DNA of 40,982 nt from Leptospira sp. (GTDB taxonomy: Bacteria > Spirochaetota > Leptospiria > Leptospirales > Leptospiraceae): positions 1-40,982 of the forward strand of contig JAPZRK010000003.1 of the NCBI GenBank assembly GCA_027531445.1, in the 5' to 3' direction. The position numbers were made by a program, and so were the translations under genes. Under the pieces are notes generated by a model. That model was not told where the DNA came from. It made no database searches and saw nothing but the letters and a program-made list of their open reading frames with translations. Position 1 is the stretch's first letter. Every line of letters begins with the position of its first letter. Below are positions 7,876 through 15,561 of the stretch, in pieces.

Positions 7876-7899
7876 GCACTTAGAAGGCTAGAGTGCTAA
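7873..7899 (-). promoter_or_regulatory. Second, degenerate CIRCE-like site overlapping the -35 and the stop codon of the upstream gene
   Basis: On the minus strand it reads TTAGCACTC, 9 nt, AAGTGCTTG. The first arm is a perfect consensus half-site; the second matches at six of nine positions and includes part of the TTGACA box. The TAG stop of the HerA-like gene is inside the first arm. Arm length and the 9-nt spacer are those of CIRCE; function is inferred. Confidence 0.5.
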
Positions 7900-9491
7900 A
7901 ATCCGAAAAGGTTCGATTTTTTACGTCTCGTTTTTTTGGTGGAAGAGATCCCGAGCATGCCAAGCAGTCCTCTCGTGACTTCCCGGGCAACGGTTCTACC
8001 CACTTCCCGAGCTAGCGGATTTTTGGAAATGGTTTCCATCATACTTGGATCTTCTTTTTCTGCCTTGCGTTTTGACCTTTTGCTCGATGTGCCCTTTTCT
8101 TCTACTTCCAGCTCCTCTTCTCCTTCAGCTAGACTTGCAATTTTTTTGGTGAGGATTTCGTAGGCAGAGTCTCTGTCGATTTCTTTGGCATACTTCGCAA
8201 CTATCTTTGATCTACCGATCATTTCTTCCAATTCTTCCTTGGATAAAATATCCATCCTTGAAGAGGGTGGAACTAACATCGTACGAACGAGTGGAGTAGG
8301 GATACCTTTTTCATTTAATGCCGTAACAAATGCTTCACCAATTCCTAGTTTGGTGATCTCATCGTCCACATCATAAAAATCGGTAGATGGATAATTTTCG
8401 GCGGCTTGTTTAATCGCCTTTCGGTCATTAGCGGTAAATGCTCTTAGCGCATGCTGGATTTTTAAGCCAAGTTGAGCAAGAACAGGCGAGGGAATATCTG
8501 TTGGAGATTGAGTACAAAAATAGATACCCACACCTTTTGACCGAATCAAACGAACCATTGATTCTATTTGATCGACAAGGGCTTTGGATGCTTCATCAAA
8601 AACTAGGTGTGCTTCATCAATAAAGATCGCAAGCTTCGGAGCATCTAAATCGCCTTCTTCCGGAAAATTTCCATATATTTCGGTAAGTAAGGAAAGCATA
8701 AATGTTGAAAACAATCTTGGTTTGGATTGAATATCCGTTAAACGGATGATACTGATAGTTCCATAACCTTTGGAATCTTTTGATAAAAGATCCTCCACTT
8801 CAAATGAAGGTTCGCCAAAAAACATTTCGGCACCTTGACTTTCTAGTTCTATTATTTTTCGAAGTATTGTTGAGGTTGAGGTAGATGAAATGGCTCCATA
8901 CTCCTTTTCAATTTCTTCTTTGCCTTCATTTGTAAGGTATTGTAGGGCTTTTTTGATATCCTTTAGATCGAGAAGAGGGATTCCTAAATCATCGCAATAC
9001 TTGAATACTAACGACATCACTCCACTTTGTGTTTCGTTAAGGCTGAGAATACGTGAAAACAAAACCGGACCGAATTCAGAGACAGTCGCCTTCAATCTAG
9101 CACCGGATGCCTCAGACATACTTAAAAATTCGACAGGAAAACCTTCCTCCTTCCATTCATAACCGATCACACTTTCTCGCTTTTTTATGATTTCATTTCC
9201 TTCACCTGGCTTTGCGATACCAGAGAGATCACCTTTTATATCCATAAGTAAAACAGGAACACCTGATTTGGAAAGACTTTCAGTTAGCAGTTGTAATGTT
9301 TTTGTTTTGCCTGTCCCTGTGGCACCCGCAATCAGTCCGTGACGATTTAATGTAGCGAGAGGGATGGAAATTCTAGCATCAGATTCGACCGAATCACCCA
9401 GCATACCAGCACCTAAAAAAATTGAGTCACCCTTTGATTTATATCCGTCTGCAATTGATTGTATGAAATCTGTGCTTTGTTTTTTTGCCAT
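7896..9491 (-). CDS. HerA-like ATPase (DUF853 / helicase HerA-like family)
   Basis: A 531-aa P-loop ATPase. Walker A is GATGTGKT (56-63), Walker B lies in LAIFIDEAHLVFDE near residue 290, and an arginine-containing sensor region follows (SMVRLIRSKGVGIYFCTQSP). PVLLMDIKGDLSGIA and the short C-terminal basic tail are typical of the DUF853 group related to HerA/FtsK ring ATPases. Such proteins are thought to move or unwind DNA, but the DUF853 group has no settled function and no NurA nuclease gene is near. AAGGAAA precedes the ATG. It is divergent from the hybrid kinase gene with only 45 nt between them and reads toward groES, so read-through into groESL is possible. Confidence 0.85.
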   Translation of the reverse strand: MAKKQSTDFIQSIADGYKSKGDSIFLGAGMLGDSVESDARISIPLATLNRHGLIAGATGTGKTKTLQLLTESLSKSGVPVLLMDIKGDLSGIAKPGEGNEIIKKRESVIGYEWKEEGFPVEFLSMSEASGARLKATVSEFGPVLFSRILSLNETQSGVMSLVFKYCDDLGIPLLDLKDIKKALQYLTNEGKEEIEKEYGAISSTSTSTILRKIIELESQGAEMFFGEPSFEVEDLLSKDSKGYGTISIIRLTDIQSKPRLFSTFMLSLLTEIYGNFPEEGDLDAPKLAIFIDEAHLVFDEASKALVDQIESMVRLIRSKGVGIYFCTQSPTDIPSPVLAQLGLKIQHALRAFTANDRKAIKQAAENYPSTDFYDVDDEITKLGIGEAFVTALNEKGIPTPLVRTMLVPPSSRMDILSKEELEEMIGRSKIVAKYAKEIDRDSAYEILTKKIASLAEGEEELEVEEKGTSSKRSKRKAEKEDPSMMETISKNPLAREVGRTVAREVTRGLLGMLGISSTKKTRRKKSNLFGF

Positions 9492-9498
9492 CGTATCT

Positions 9499-9529
9499 TT
9501 CCTTAACTTATGTATTGAAGGTTAAGGAA
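9499..9529. promoter_or_regulatory. Perfect 9-bp inverted repeat between divergent genes, holding both ribosome binding sites
   Basis: TTCCTTAAC (9499-9507) and GTTAAGGAA (9521-9529) are exact inverted copies separated by 13 nt. Each arm supplies the AAGGA ribosome binding site for the gene that reads away from it. It may be an operator, or simply two mirrored ribosome binding sites. Confidence 0.5.
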
Positions 9530-9536
9530 GCATCTC

Positions 9537-11996
9537 TTGGCAAGCAAAGATCGGAAATCATTCACTAAAATAGGGTTGCTTTCTATTCTCTCAACGGCAG
9601 AGTTTAAAGGAATGTTTGCCTTACTTCCGCTTATCTTTCTTCTCCTATTTGGATGCAGAGAAAACAATACCTACGACAGAACCGTTCGAATTACCGAACC
9701 CGGAGTATTGGATTTGAGAGGTATCGATATCGAGCAGTTGGATATGTTTGCCTTGTCAGGTGAGTGGCATGCTTATCCAGGAGAATTACCAGTCCGTCAG
9801 GAAGAGTTTATTGCCCTGGATCAAAAAACTCCCATTCCATTGGCTATACCAGGGTATTGGATCAATCAGAATTTACCAGCGGAAGGTTTTGTAACATATA
9901 AACTGAAGTTAATCTCTGAATCTCAGGGAAATCTAATGATTTATTTGAAAGAGGCATCCTCTGCTTACAAAATCTTTGCATTAAGTAAGGAAAGAGGGCT
10001 CGTTGAATTAGGATCTTCTGGGAAACTATCAACAACTAAAGAGGAGAGTATAGGTTATTATACCGAGTCTGCCAGGGCATTTCGCCTTTATCCCGATACA
10101 ACGCTATATCTACAAGTTTCAAATTATTTGTACTCACGTGGTGGTCCATATTACAGTCCTTATATGGGAGGAGCCAAAAAAACACTCATATCATTGCGCA
10201 ACAAAGAAAGAAAAAAGATGTTTTTTGTCGGAACATTCTTCGTTCTTTTTATCTACCATTTGATTCTGTTTTTACACCGAACTAAAGATAAGTTTACACT
10301 TTTTTATGCTCTTATTTGTCTCTCATGGCTCATTCGTTATCTTTTGTTTGAGCGTCTGACGCGTGATTGGTTTGAGCCGAGTGATACCATGGAGATGATC
10401 CAGATTCGGATCGAATATTTGGCATTTATCGTGTTGGAAATATGCTCACTCAATTTCTTTTATCAGTTCTTTAATACTGTCGTTCAAAAAAAAGTTATCT
10501 ACTATTACTTGGTCGTCCCTTTTTTGCTACTGATCATAACACTTTTTAGTCCGTACTTCGTCTATACAAAGTTTCTATTTTTTACCCAAGGGTATATGGT
10601 TGTATTGTTATTATACTCATTGTTTTTTGTGATCAGGTTCTTAAAAACCTCGGAAAGAGATAAACATTACGTCGGGCTCGTGTTTCTTTTGGCTACACTT
10701 ACCATTTTATTCACTACGATTTATGATTCCCTCGTATTCTTTAGTAGATCTACGCTACCTCTAATTAGCGAGTATGGATTTTGTTTTTACTCACTTTGTC
10801 TTGCGGCCGCTATCGCGAGCCGAAATTCTTATGCCTGGGAAACTACAGAGTATCTTACTCTCAATCTACAAAATGAAATTGATTGGAAGACAATAGAGCT
10901 AAAAAGAGAAAAGGAAAAGGCTGAAAAAGCATCCGAATTAAAAGATAAGTTCATTTCTATTGTTTCTCACGATATTCGCTCACCATTGTTTGGTATCTCT
11001 TCAGTTGTTGATCTTCTTACGTCAAATCCCCCAAGTCTATCTCCAACTAAAGCTAAACAAGTGCTAGGAGAAGCATCCCAGGTTCTAAAAAGTGTGCTTT
11101 TTATGGTTGAAGAATTGATACAATACTCTCGATTTCAAAATACTACTATTTTCCCAGATTATCAATTGTTTGAATTTTCTAATATAGTACTTTCAGTAAA
11201 AGAAAAGGCAAAACCTTTACTCGATGCAAAAAGGATATCGCTCGATCTCACGATGAACGAGGTGAATGTCGGCATTGGAGATCCGCATTTGATTGAACAT
11301 TTGATTTGGAATCTTCTAAACAACGCAATTAAATACTCACCCATGGAAGGAAGGATTCAAATTTCAATTTTAGAAAATGAAGGTTATTGGATATTCCGCG
11401 TAAGTGATCATGGAATCGGATTTCCCGAATCGTGGACTGAAAAAATTTTTGAAGAAGGATTTTTATATCTGAGAAAAGGAACTGCGGGCGAGATCGGAGC
11501 TGGCATCGGTCTTGCTTTCAGTCGAGAAGTTGCAGAAAGGCATGGGGGTTCTTTAAGTGCAGAAGTAAGGGATAGAGAGGGAGCTACCTTCACTTTTAAA
11601 TTACCAAATTTCGATAAGGTTGTGATGATTCTGGATGATAATCCAGGTTACCGCAAAACGTTGAGAAAGCTGCTGGAAGGATTGCCATGCGTCATTTGGG
11701 AAGAGGAGTACCCTGATCACGCTCTCAGCTCCATCCCAAAATTAAAGCCAGATCTTATCATTCTTGATTTTTCGATGCCCGAAAAAAATGGATTGCAGGT
11801 GTTGCAAGAGTTATATGCCAACGGAGACTTTTTAGATATAAAATCCCTACTTTTATCTAGCTCAATGACAGACATCCATACGGGAAATCAATTAGAAATG
11901 GAGTTAAAAAAAATAGGAGGAGATAGCTTTCTGAGAAAAACTGTATCAAACGAAAAAATGTTAAATGAAATAAAAAAACTACTAGAGATTTCTTAG
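9537..11996 (+). CDS. 7TM-DISM hybrid sensor histidine kinase with C-terminal receiver
   Basis: An 819-aa membrane sensor. The N-terminus has a hydrophobic signal ending in a lipobox-like LLFGC (C40). Then comes an extracellular 7TMR-DISM-type domain (about 45-215), seven hydrophobic segments (about 225-425), a short coiled linker, a HisKA domain with SHDIRSP (H478), an HATPase with NLLNNAIKYSP, DHGIGFP and GAGIGLAF, and a receiver domain (about 698-815) with the acceptor D744 in ILDFSMP and a conserved RK near the end. The TTG at 9537 has AGGAAG 7 nt upstream; ATG 9612 is an alternative that keeps the lipobox. It faces a NarL-type regulator gene 5 nt away on the other strand. The ligand is unknown; DISM domains often bind carbohydrates or similar solutes. 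Confidence 0.9.
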   Translation: MASKDRKSFTKIGLLSILSTAEFKGMFALLPLIFLLLFGCRENNTYDRTVRITEPGVLDLRGIDIEQLDMFALSGEWHAYPGELPVRQEEFIALDQKTPIPLAIPGYWINQNLPAEGFVTYKLKLISESQGNLMIYLKEASSAYKIFALSKERGLVELGSSGKLSTTKEESIGYYTESARAFRLYPDTTLYLQVSNYLYSRGGPYYSPYMGGAKKTLISLRNKERKKMFFVGTFFVLFIYHLILFLHRTKDKFTLFYALICLSWLIRYLLFERLTRDWFEPSDTMEMIQIRIEYLAFIVLEICSLNFFYQFFNTVVQKKVIYYYLVVPFLLLIITLFSPYFVYTKFLFFTQGYMVVLLLYSLFFVIRFLKTSERDKHYVGLVFLLATLTILFTTIYDSLVFFSRSTLPLISEYGFCFYSLCLAAAIASRNSYAWETTEYLTLNLQNEIDWKTIELKREKEKAEKASELKDKFISIVSHDIRSPLFGISSVVDLLTSNPPSLSPTKAKQVLGEASQVLKSVLFMVEELIQYSRFQNTTIFPDYQLFEFSNIVLSVKEKAKPLLDAKRISLDLTMNEVNVGIGDPHLIEHLIWNLLNNAIKYSPMEGRIQISILENEGYWIFRVSDHGIGFPESWTEKIFEEGFLYLRKGTAGEIGAGIGLAFSREVAERHGGSLSAEVRDREGATFTFKLPNFDKVVMILDDNPGYRKTLRKLLEGLPCVIWEEEYPDHALSSIPKLKPDLIILDFSMPEKNGLQVLQELYANGDFLDIKSLLLSSSMTDIHTGNQLEMELKKIGGDSFLRKTVSNEKMLNEIKKLLEIS

Positions 11997-12001
11997 AAAT
12001 A

Positions 12002-12622
12002 CTAAATTAACATTTGTTCTTTGGCGCGTCCAATGAGTTCGGCAACCGTCTTGGACGAAAATCGTTCTTTCAGTCTACCAACATGGTATTCTACAGTTCT
12101 TTTAGATAAACCGATTTCCGTCCCGATCTCTTGATACGTTTTACCTTGTCCAAGCAGCGTTAAAATTTGTTTTTCTTTTTTATTTGCAACTTGTCCATCT
12201 TGAGGTCTACGAGTAAAACTCATCTTTAGATTTTTCGAATATACTGTTTTACCGGAAGCGATCTCAGTTAAACTTTTTGTTAGGCTAGAAAGATCATCGG
12301 ACTTTAGCAAATATCCATCAACACCTGCTTCAATCGCGGAGTGTACGATTGCTTGTTCATCCAGCATCGTTAGAGTCACGACTTTTAAGTTTGGATAAGA
12401 CTTTTTCCAATCCTTTACAAGATTTAATACGTTTTCACCAGGAATCCGGAGATCCAAAAGCATAAAGTCAGGAGCTTTTTCAGCGAGAAGGGGGGCAATT
12501 TGGCTAGAATGTTCAGCCTCTCCAACGACCTCGAATTCCGTTGATGCATTTACAACATGTTTTACTCCAACACGAGTAACTGCATGGTCTTCAACGAGGA
12601 TGACTTTTTTTTTGGGATTCAT
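12002..12622 (-). CDS. NarL/LuxR-family response regulator
   Basis: A 206-aa regulator: receiver domain (1-120) with VEDH, phospho-acceptor D57 in LLDLRIPG, a Thr in TLTML and Lys in YLLKSD, then a GerE-type helix-turn-helix (about 140-200) containing the EIGLSKRTVEYHVGRLKERF recognition region. Phosphorylation should trigger dimerisation and DNA binding. I chose ATG 12622 because AAAGGAA lies upstream and the receiver starts right after; extending to 12790 would add about 56 non-homologous residues and run over the start of the divergent gene. It is convergent with the hybrid kinase gene, so the two may form a pair, although the kinase already carries its own receiver. Confidence 0.9.
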   Translation of the reverse strand: MNPKKKVILVEDHAVTRVGVKHVVNASTEFEVVGEAEHSSQIAPLLAEKAPDFMLLDLRIPGENVLNLVKDWKKSYPNLKVVTLTMLDEQAIVHSAIEAGVDGYLLKSDDLSSLTKSLTEIASGKTVYSKNLKMSFTRRPQDGQVANKKEKQILTLLGQGKTYQEIGTEIGLSKRTVEYHVGRLKERFSSKTVAELIGRAKEQMLI

Positions 12623-12779
12623 TCCACAATTTCCTTTTGCACTTTGAATGCATTTCTTCTCAGTAAACAAGAAAACTTCAGGCAAGGTACTAATTCTACT
12701 CGAAAATATTTCTTCTGTAGTTTTTCTCTTGCCAAAATGATAAAAAGTCGCAATTTCATACGGAAATCTAGGAGTTTTG

Positions 12780-13250
12780 ATGAATCCCAAAGTTGAGAGT
12801 TTGAAAAAAATCTACCTCTTCCACACCCTAAACCAAGACGAGATGTTACACATCGCAGAAAAAATACACGATATACACCTCCCACCTCGCAATGTTTTAT
12901 ATGATATCGGTGAAGAAGCCCAGTCCATGTTTATCGTAAAGTATGGCACATTACAAATTTCTGCTGCCACTACCCAAGGGGATGATATCAATTTAGTGAG
13001 TTTAGCCGCAGGGGATCATTTTGGAGAATTACCATTTTTTGATGGTGACAAGAGATCTGCCAAAGTGGAAGCCATGGAAAATTGTGAACTCTACGAGCTT
13101 CGTTACCATGATTTGCAAGATATGTTCACGAAATATCCCATGATGGAAACAAAGTTTTACAAAGAAGTAACACATTATTACATCAAACGACTTCGTAAAT
13201 TGACAAACGATTTAACATATGCCCGCGAGCTAAGAAAGCGGTTTGCGTAG
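12780..13250 (+). CDS. Cyclic-nucleotide-binding-domain protein (Crp/cNMP-binding fold, no DNA-binding domain)
   Basis: A 156-aa protein consisting of one cNMP-binding beta-roll: FHTLNQDEMLHIAEKI, PRNVLYDIGEEAQSMFIVKYGTLQI and the phosphate-binding-cassette region GDHFGELPFFDGDKRSAKV. After the barrel there is a helix (YYIKRLRKLTNDLTYARELRKRF) but no winged-helix domain, so it is not a complete Crp-type transcription factor. Whether it binds cAMP, cGMP or nothing cannot be told. The ATG at 12780 has AGGAG 5 nt upstream; a TTG directly before it is less likely. It is divergent from the NarL regulator across 157 bp and lies 154 bp before the PUR-domain gene. I see no clear terminator after it. 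Confidence 0.85.
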   Translation: MNPKVESLKKIYLFHTLNQDEMLHIAEKIHDIHLPPRNVLYDIGEEAQSMFIVKYGTLQISAATTQGDDINLVSLAAGDHFGELPFFDGDKRSAKVEAMENCELYELRYHDLQDMFTKYPMMETKFYKEVTHYYIKRLRKLTNDLTYARELRKRFA

Positions 13251-13404
13251 AGAATTGTTCAAAAAAGAGTGAGATATTAAGATTTCGTATATTTTTTCTA
13301 CCTGATTCACGAAAAAACCTTTTCCATTCCCTTGATTCTTTCTATTACAGCTAAGGAATGGTTGCAGGATACCGATAATCTTTGTAGGCAGGGAGAAGGA
13401 ATGC

Positions 13405-13632
13405 ATGGTGGACCCCGAAATCCTAACCGAGAAGATCGTGACTCAGAATAAGACCTTCTTGGTGGATTTAAAGAAAAACCAGGCTGGCTTTTATCTGAAG
13501 GTTTCGGAATGGTCGAATAGCAAAAAGTCATCGATTTTTCTTCCCGCAGAAGGAATCGATCGAATGATCGAAATCTTGTATCAATTCAAAAGCCAAATAT
13601 CCGATAATGATATTACGAAAGACCCGGTCTAG
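13405..13632 (+). CDS. PUR-domain (PurA-like) single-stranded nucleic-acid-binding protein
   Basis: A 75-aa protein with the compact PUR-repeat pattern: EKIVTQNKTFLVDLKKNQAG, a YLKVSEWSNSKKSSIFLP strand pair, then an amphipathic helix (GIDRMIEILYQFKSQI). Related small spirochaete proteins (Borrelia BpuR) bind single-stranded DNA and RNA and act in gene control. The assignment rests on pattern likeness, as the domain is short. The ATG has GGGAGAAGGA just upstream. It lies 22 nt before flaA2 and on the same strand, so it is likely the first gene of the flaA operon, which suggests a role in controlling flagellar sheath expression (inference). Confidence 0.65.
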   Translation: MVDPEILTEKIVTQNKTFLVDLKKNQAGFYLKVSEWSNSKKSSIFLPAEGIDRMIEILYQFKSQISDNDITKDPV

Positions 13633-13654
13633 GAGCCTTTTAGGAGTGAGTTTC

Positions 13655-14368
13655 ATGGGGAAAATAGGAATGACCAAGCTGATGTTAGCTCTGTTCCTTT
13701 CAATAGGAATGTTGTATGCGCAGGCGGAAAGCCCTGCCGGCGGGCAAGTAGCAGCTAACGACGAGGATAGCCCTCTAAGAAAAATCATTTTAGATGATTT
13801 TGAAGAATCTGAGGATTGGAGAGTCAAATCTACCACTCCTCTTGGCGAAACTAAAACACTTAAGCTCGTTCAACGTGGGCTTATGAAAGACGTTTTTGAT
13901 GAAAAAACAGTGCCAGATAACGGTGGCGACAAGATAGAAAAGAATCACATTCTTGGGGTAAAAACTTTTTTTGCCGCTAAGGGATTCGATCGTGTCGAGT
14001 TGTATCCGCCGCATGAATTTATCATCAAAGGTAAAGTAAGACAGATATCTGTTTGGGTTCTAGGACGCAAATACAGACACACTCTCTTTGCAAAATTTCG
14101 AGATTACAAAGATACCACTCACAATGTGCGTCTTGGTAAGCTAGATTTTTTTGGATGGAGAAAGCTTACCGCTACGATTCCAGGATATATACCTCAAAGT
14201 ACGCGTTTTGCATTACTTGATAAAAATTTACATTTTGTATCGTTGTTTGTTACATCTGACAACCACGAAGTGGCAGGTGATTTTTATTTCTATGTGGATG
14301 ATTTGCAAGTTCGTGCAGATCGCTCGGAATCTAAATACCCTGGTTCAGAAATCAAGGACAACTGGTAA
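13655..14368 (+). CDS. flaA2: Flagellar filament outer-layer (sheath) protein FlaA2
   Basis: A 237-aa secreted protein with a signal peptide (MGKIGMTKLMLALFLSIGM, cleavage likely after AQA). The mature part has the FlaA pattern shared with the next gene: an LDDFEESEDW opening, the ISVWVLGR motif, DFFGWRKL and a DDLQVRAD ending. FlaA proteins form the sheath around the FlaB core of the periplasmic flagellum. Leptospira has two, encoded in tandem with the smaller FlaA2 first, and this pair fits. ATG 13655 has AGGAG 8 nt upstream; an earlier ATG at 13607 would overlap the PUR gene and spoil the signal peptide. Which paralogue is which is taken from size and order. Confidence 0.8.
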   Translation: MGKIGMTKLMLALFLSIGMLYAQAESPAGGQVAANDEDSPLRKIILDDFEESEDWRVKSTTPLGETKTLKLVQRGLMKDVFDEKTVPDNGGDKIEKNHILGVKTFFAAKGFDRVELYPPHEFIIKGKVRQISVWVLGRKYRHTLFAKFRDYKDTTHNVRLGKLDFFGWRKLTATIPGYIPQSTRFALLDKNLHFVSLFVTSDNHEVAGDFYFYVDDLQVRADRSESKYPGSEIKDNW

Positions 14369-14386
14369 AAAGGGCATAAGGTATTC

Positions 14387-15367
14387 ATGATGGAAAATAG
14401 AAAACTAACAACCCTTGCGCTTGTTACAATTACAGCGATCGCTCTGACGGGCTTTGCTCAAGCACAATATAGAATCACAAATGGAGTCGCAACATCCAAT
14501 GGAAATGATATCACTTCCATGGAATTGAAAGCGATCACCATTGAATCTTGGGACAATCCTGTTGCCGCGGCACCATACGGTTGGGAACTATCAACTGACA
14601 AAGACGGCGTCAACAAAGATGGCACTGGAGATATGAAGTATGATGAGAACAACAAATACACTCCCGTACTCAATGATCCAGTTAAGTCTCCGCTCGTGAT
14701 GCGAGAAGTTAAACTTGTCCCAGGCAAACCTACTGACGTAAAGAACGTAGACCCAGCTAACGCGAAAGTTTTGGGTGTGAAGTTCCAGTTCACCTATCCA
14801 GGTTATAATGTTGTGACAGTGCGTCCTCCAAGAACTCCTGAATACGAAATCACTCGTCCAAGGCCGTACATTGATGACAATAACACCAAAAAATTCGACA
14901 AAATCTACGGAATTGAAACTCCAGGAAACGTAAAAGCGATTTCTGTTTGGGTTTTGGGACGTGGAAACGAATACAACCTCGAAGGTTGGTTGGAAGATTA
15001 TAATGGCAACAGCCACATTTTTCAGTTCGGATCTTTGGATTTTGTTGGTTGGAGACCACTTCAAATCGACATTCCTTCTGGAATCCCTCAAGAAGCAGTG
15101 GCATTCCCTGCGACTCGAAACTTGATCTTCAAGCAGTTTAAAATACGCTCAAATCCACAAACTGGATCTGAGGCAGTGTATTTGTTTTTTGATGAGCTAC
15201 GAGTTCTTGCGGATACATTTGAAGTCCATTTTGACGGTGCAAATCTCGATTTCGATGAAGAGGATTGTAAACAAAAGATCAAATTGGAGCAAATGCTACA
15301 AAAATCGGGAGCCATTTCTACAGGAGCGAAAGTTCGCGAATGTGGCGGAAGCACTCAAGGAAAATAA
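14387..15367 (+). CDS. flaA1: Flagellar filament outer-layer (sheath) protein FlaA1
   Basis: A 326-aa secreted protein starting with a signal peptide (cleavage likely after FAQA) and sharing FlaA motifs with FlaA2: ISVWVLGRGNEYNLEGW, GSLDFVGWRPLQIDIP and FFDELRVLAD. Compared with FlaA2 it has an extra segment of about 60 residues in the N-terminal half, rich in Asp, Asn, Lys and Pro (DKDGVNKDGTGDMKYDENN), and a C-terminal extension with two cysteines. It is 18 nt after flaA2 and followed by a strong terminator, so the operon ends here. FlaA1 and FlaA2 together shape filament curvature and motility in Leptospira. Confidence 0.85.
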   Translation: MMENRKLTTLALVTITAIALTGFAQAQYRITNGVATSNGNDITSMELKAITIESWDNPVAAAPYGWELSTDKDGVNKDGTGDMKYDENNKYTPVLNDPVKSPLVMREVKLVPGKPTDVKNVDPANAKVLGVKFQFTYPGYNVVTVRPPRTPEYEITRPRPYIDDNNTKKFDKIYGIETPGNVKAISVWVLGRGNEYNLEGWLEDYNGNSHIFQFGSLDFVGWRPLQIDIPSGIPQEAVAFPATRNLIFKQFKIRSNPQTGSEAVYLFFDELRVLADTFEVHFDGANLDFDEEDCKQKIKLEQMLQKSGAISTGAKVRECGGSTQGK

Positions 15368-15394
15368 ACTCACCCATTTTCTTTCCATCCCCAG

Positions 15395-15424
15395 AAACCC
15401 AGTCCTTGTGGCTGGGTTTTTTTA
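15395..15424 (+). terminator. Intrinsic terminator after flaA1
   Basis: AAACCCAG (15395-15402) and CTGGGTTT (15412-15419) form a perfect 8-bp stem with a 9-nt loop, followed by further T residues, 28 nt after the flaA1 stop. Confidence 0.9.
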
Positions 15425-15561
15425 TACTTTACAAGATGACATGGTTCTCAAATTCTATCTATAGGACTGTTCTTTTTGCGGATTCATCGCTAAATTTACC
15501 GTAACAACGTTTGGAACATTGACCACCCTTTATTGGAAATTCGAAGAGGGAGATTCTTCTC

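Noticed and set aside
12623..12790. N-terminal extension of the NarL-type regulator
   Set aside because: The frame stays open, but the added residues resemble no receiver, overlap the divergent gene's start, and the internal ATG at 12622 has a good ribosome binding site.
13251..13404. Promoter for the PUR-flaA operon
   Set aside because: I could pick weak -35/-10 pairs (for example TTTTCC with TATTAC) but none is convincing, so no promoter was listed.
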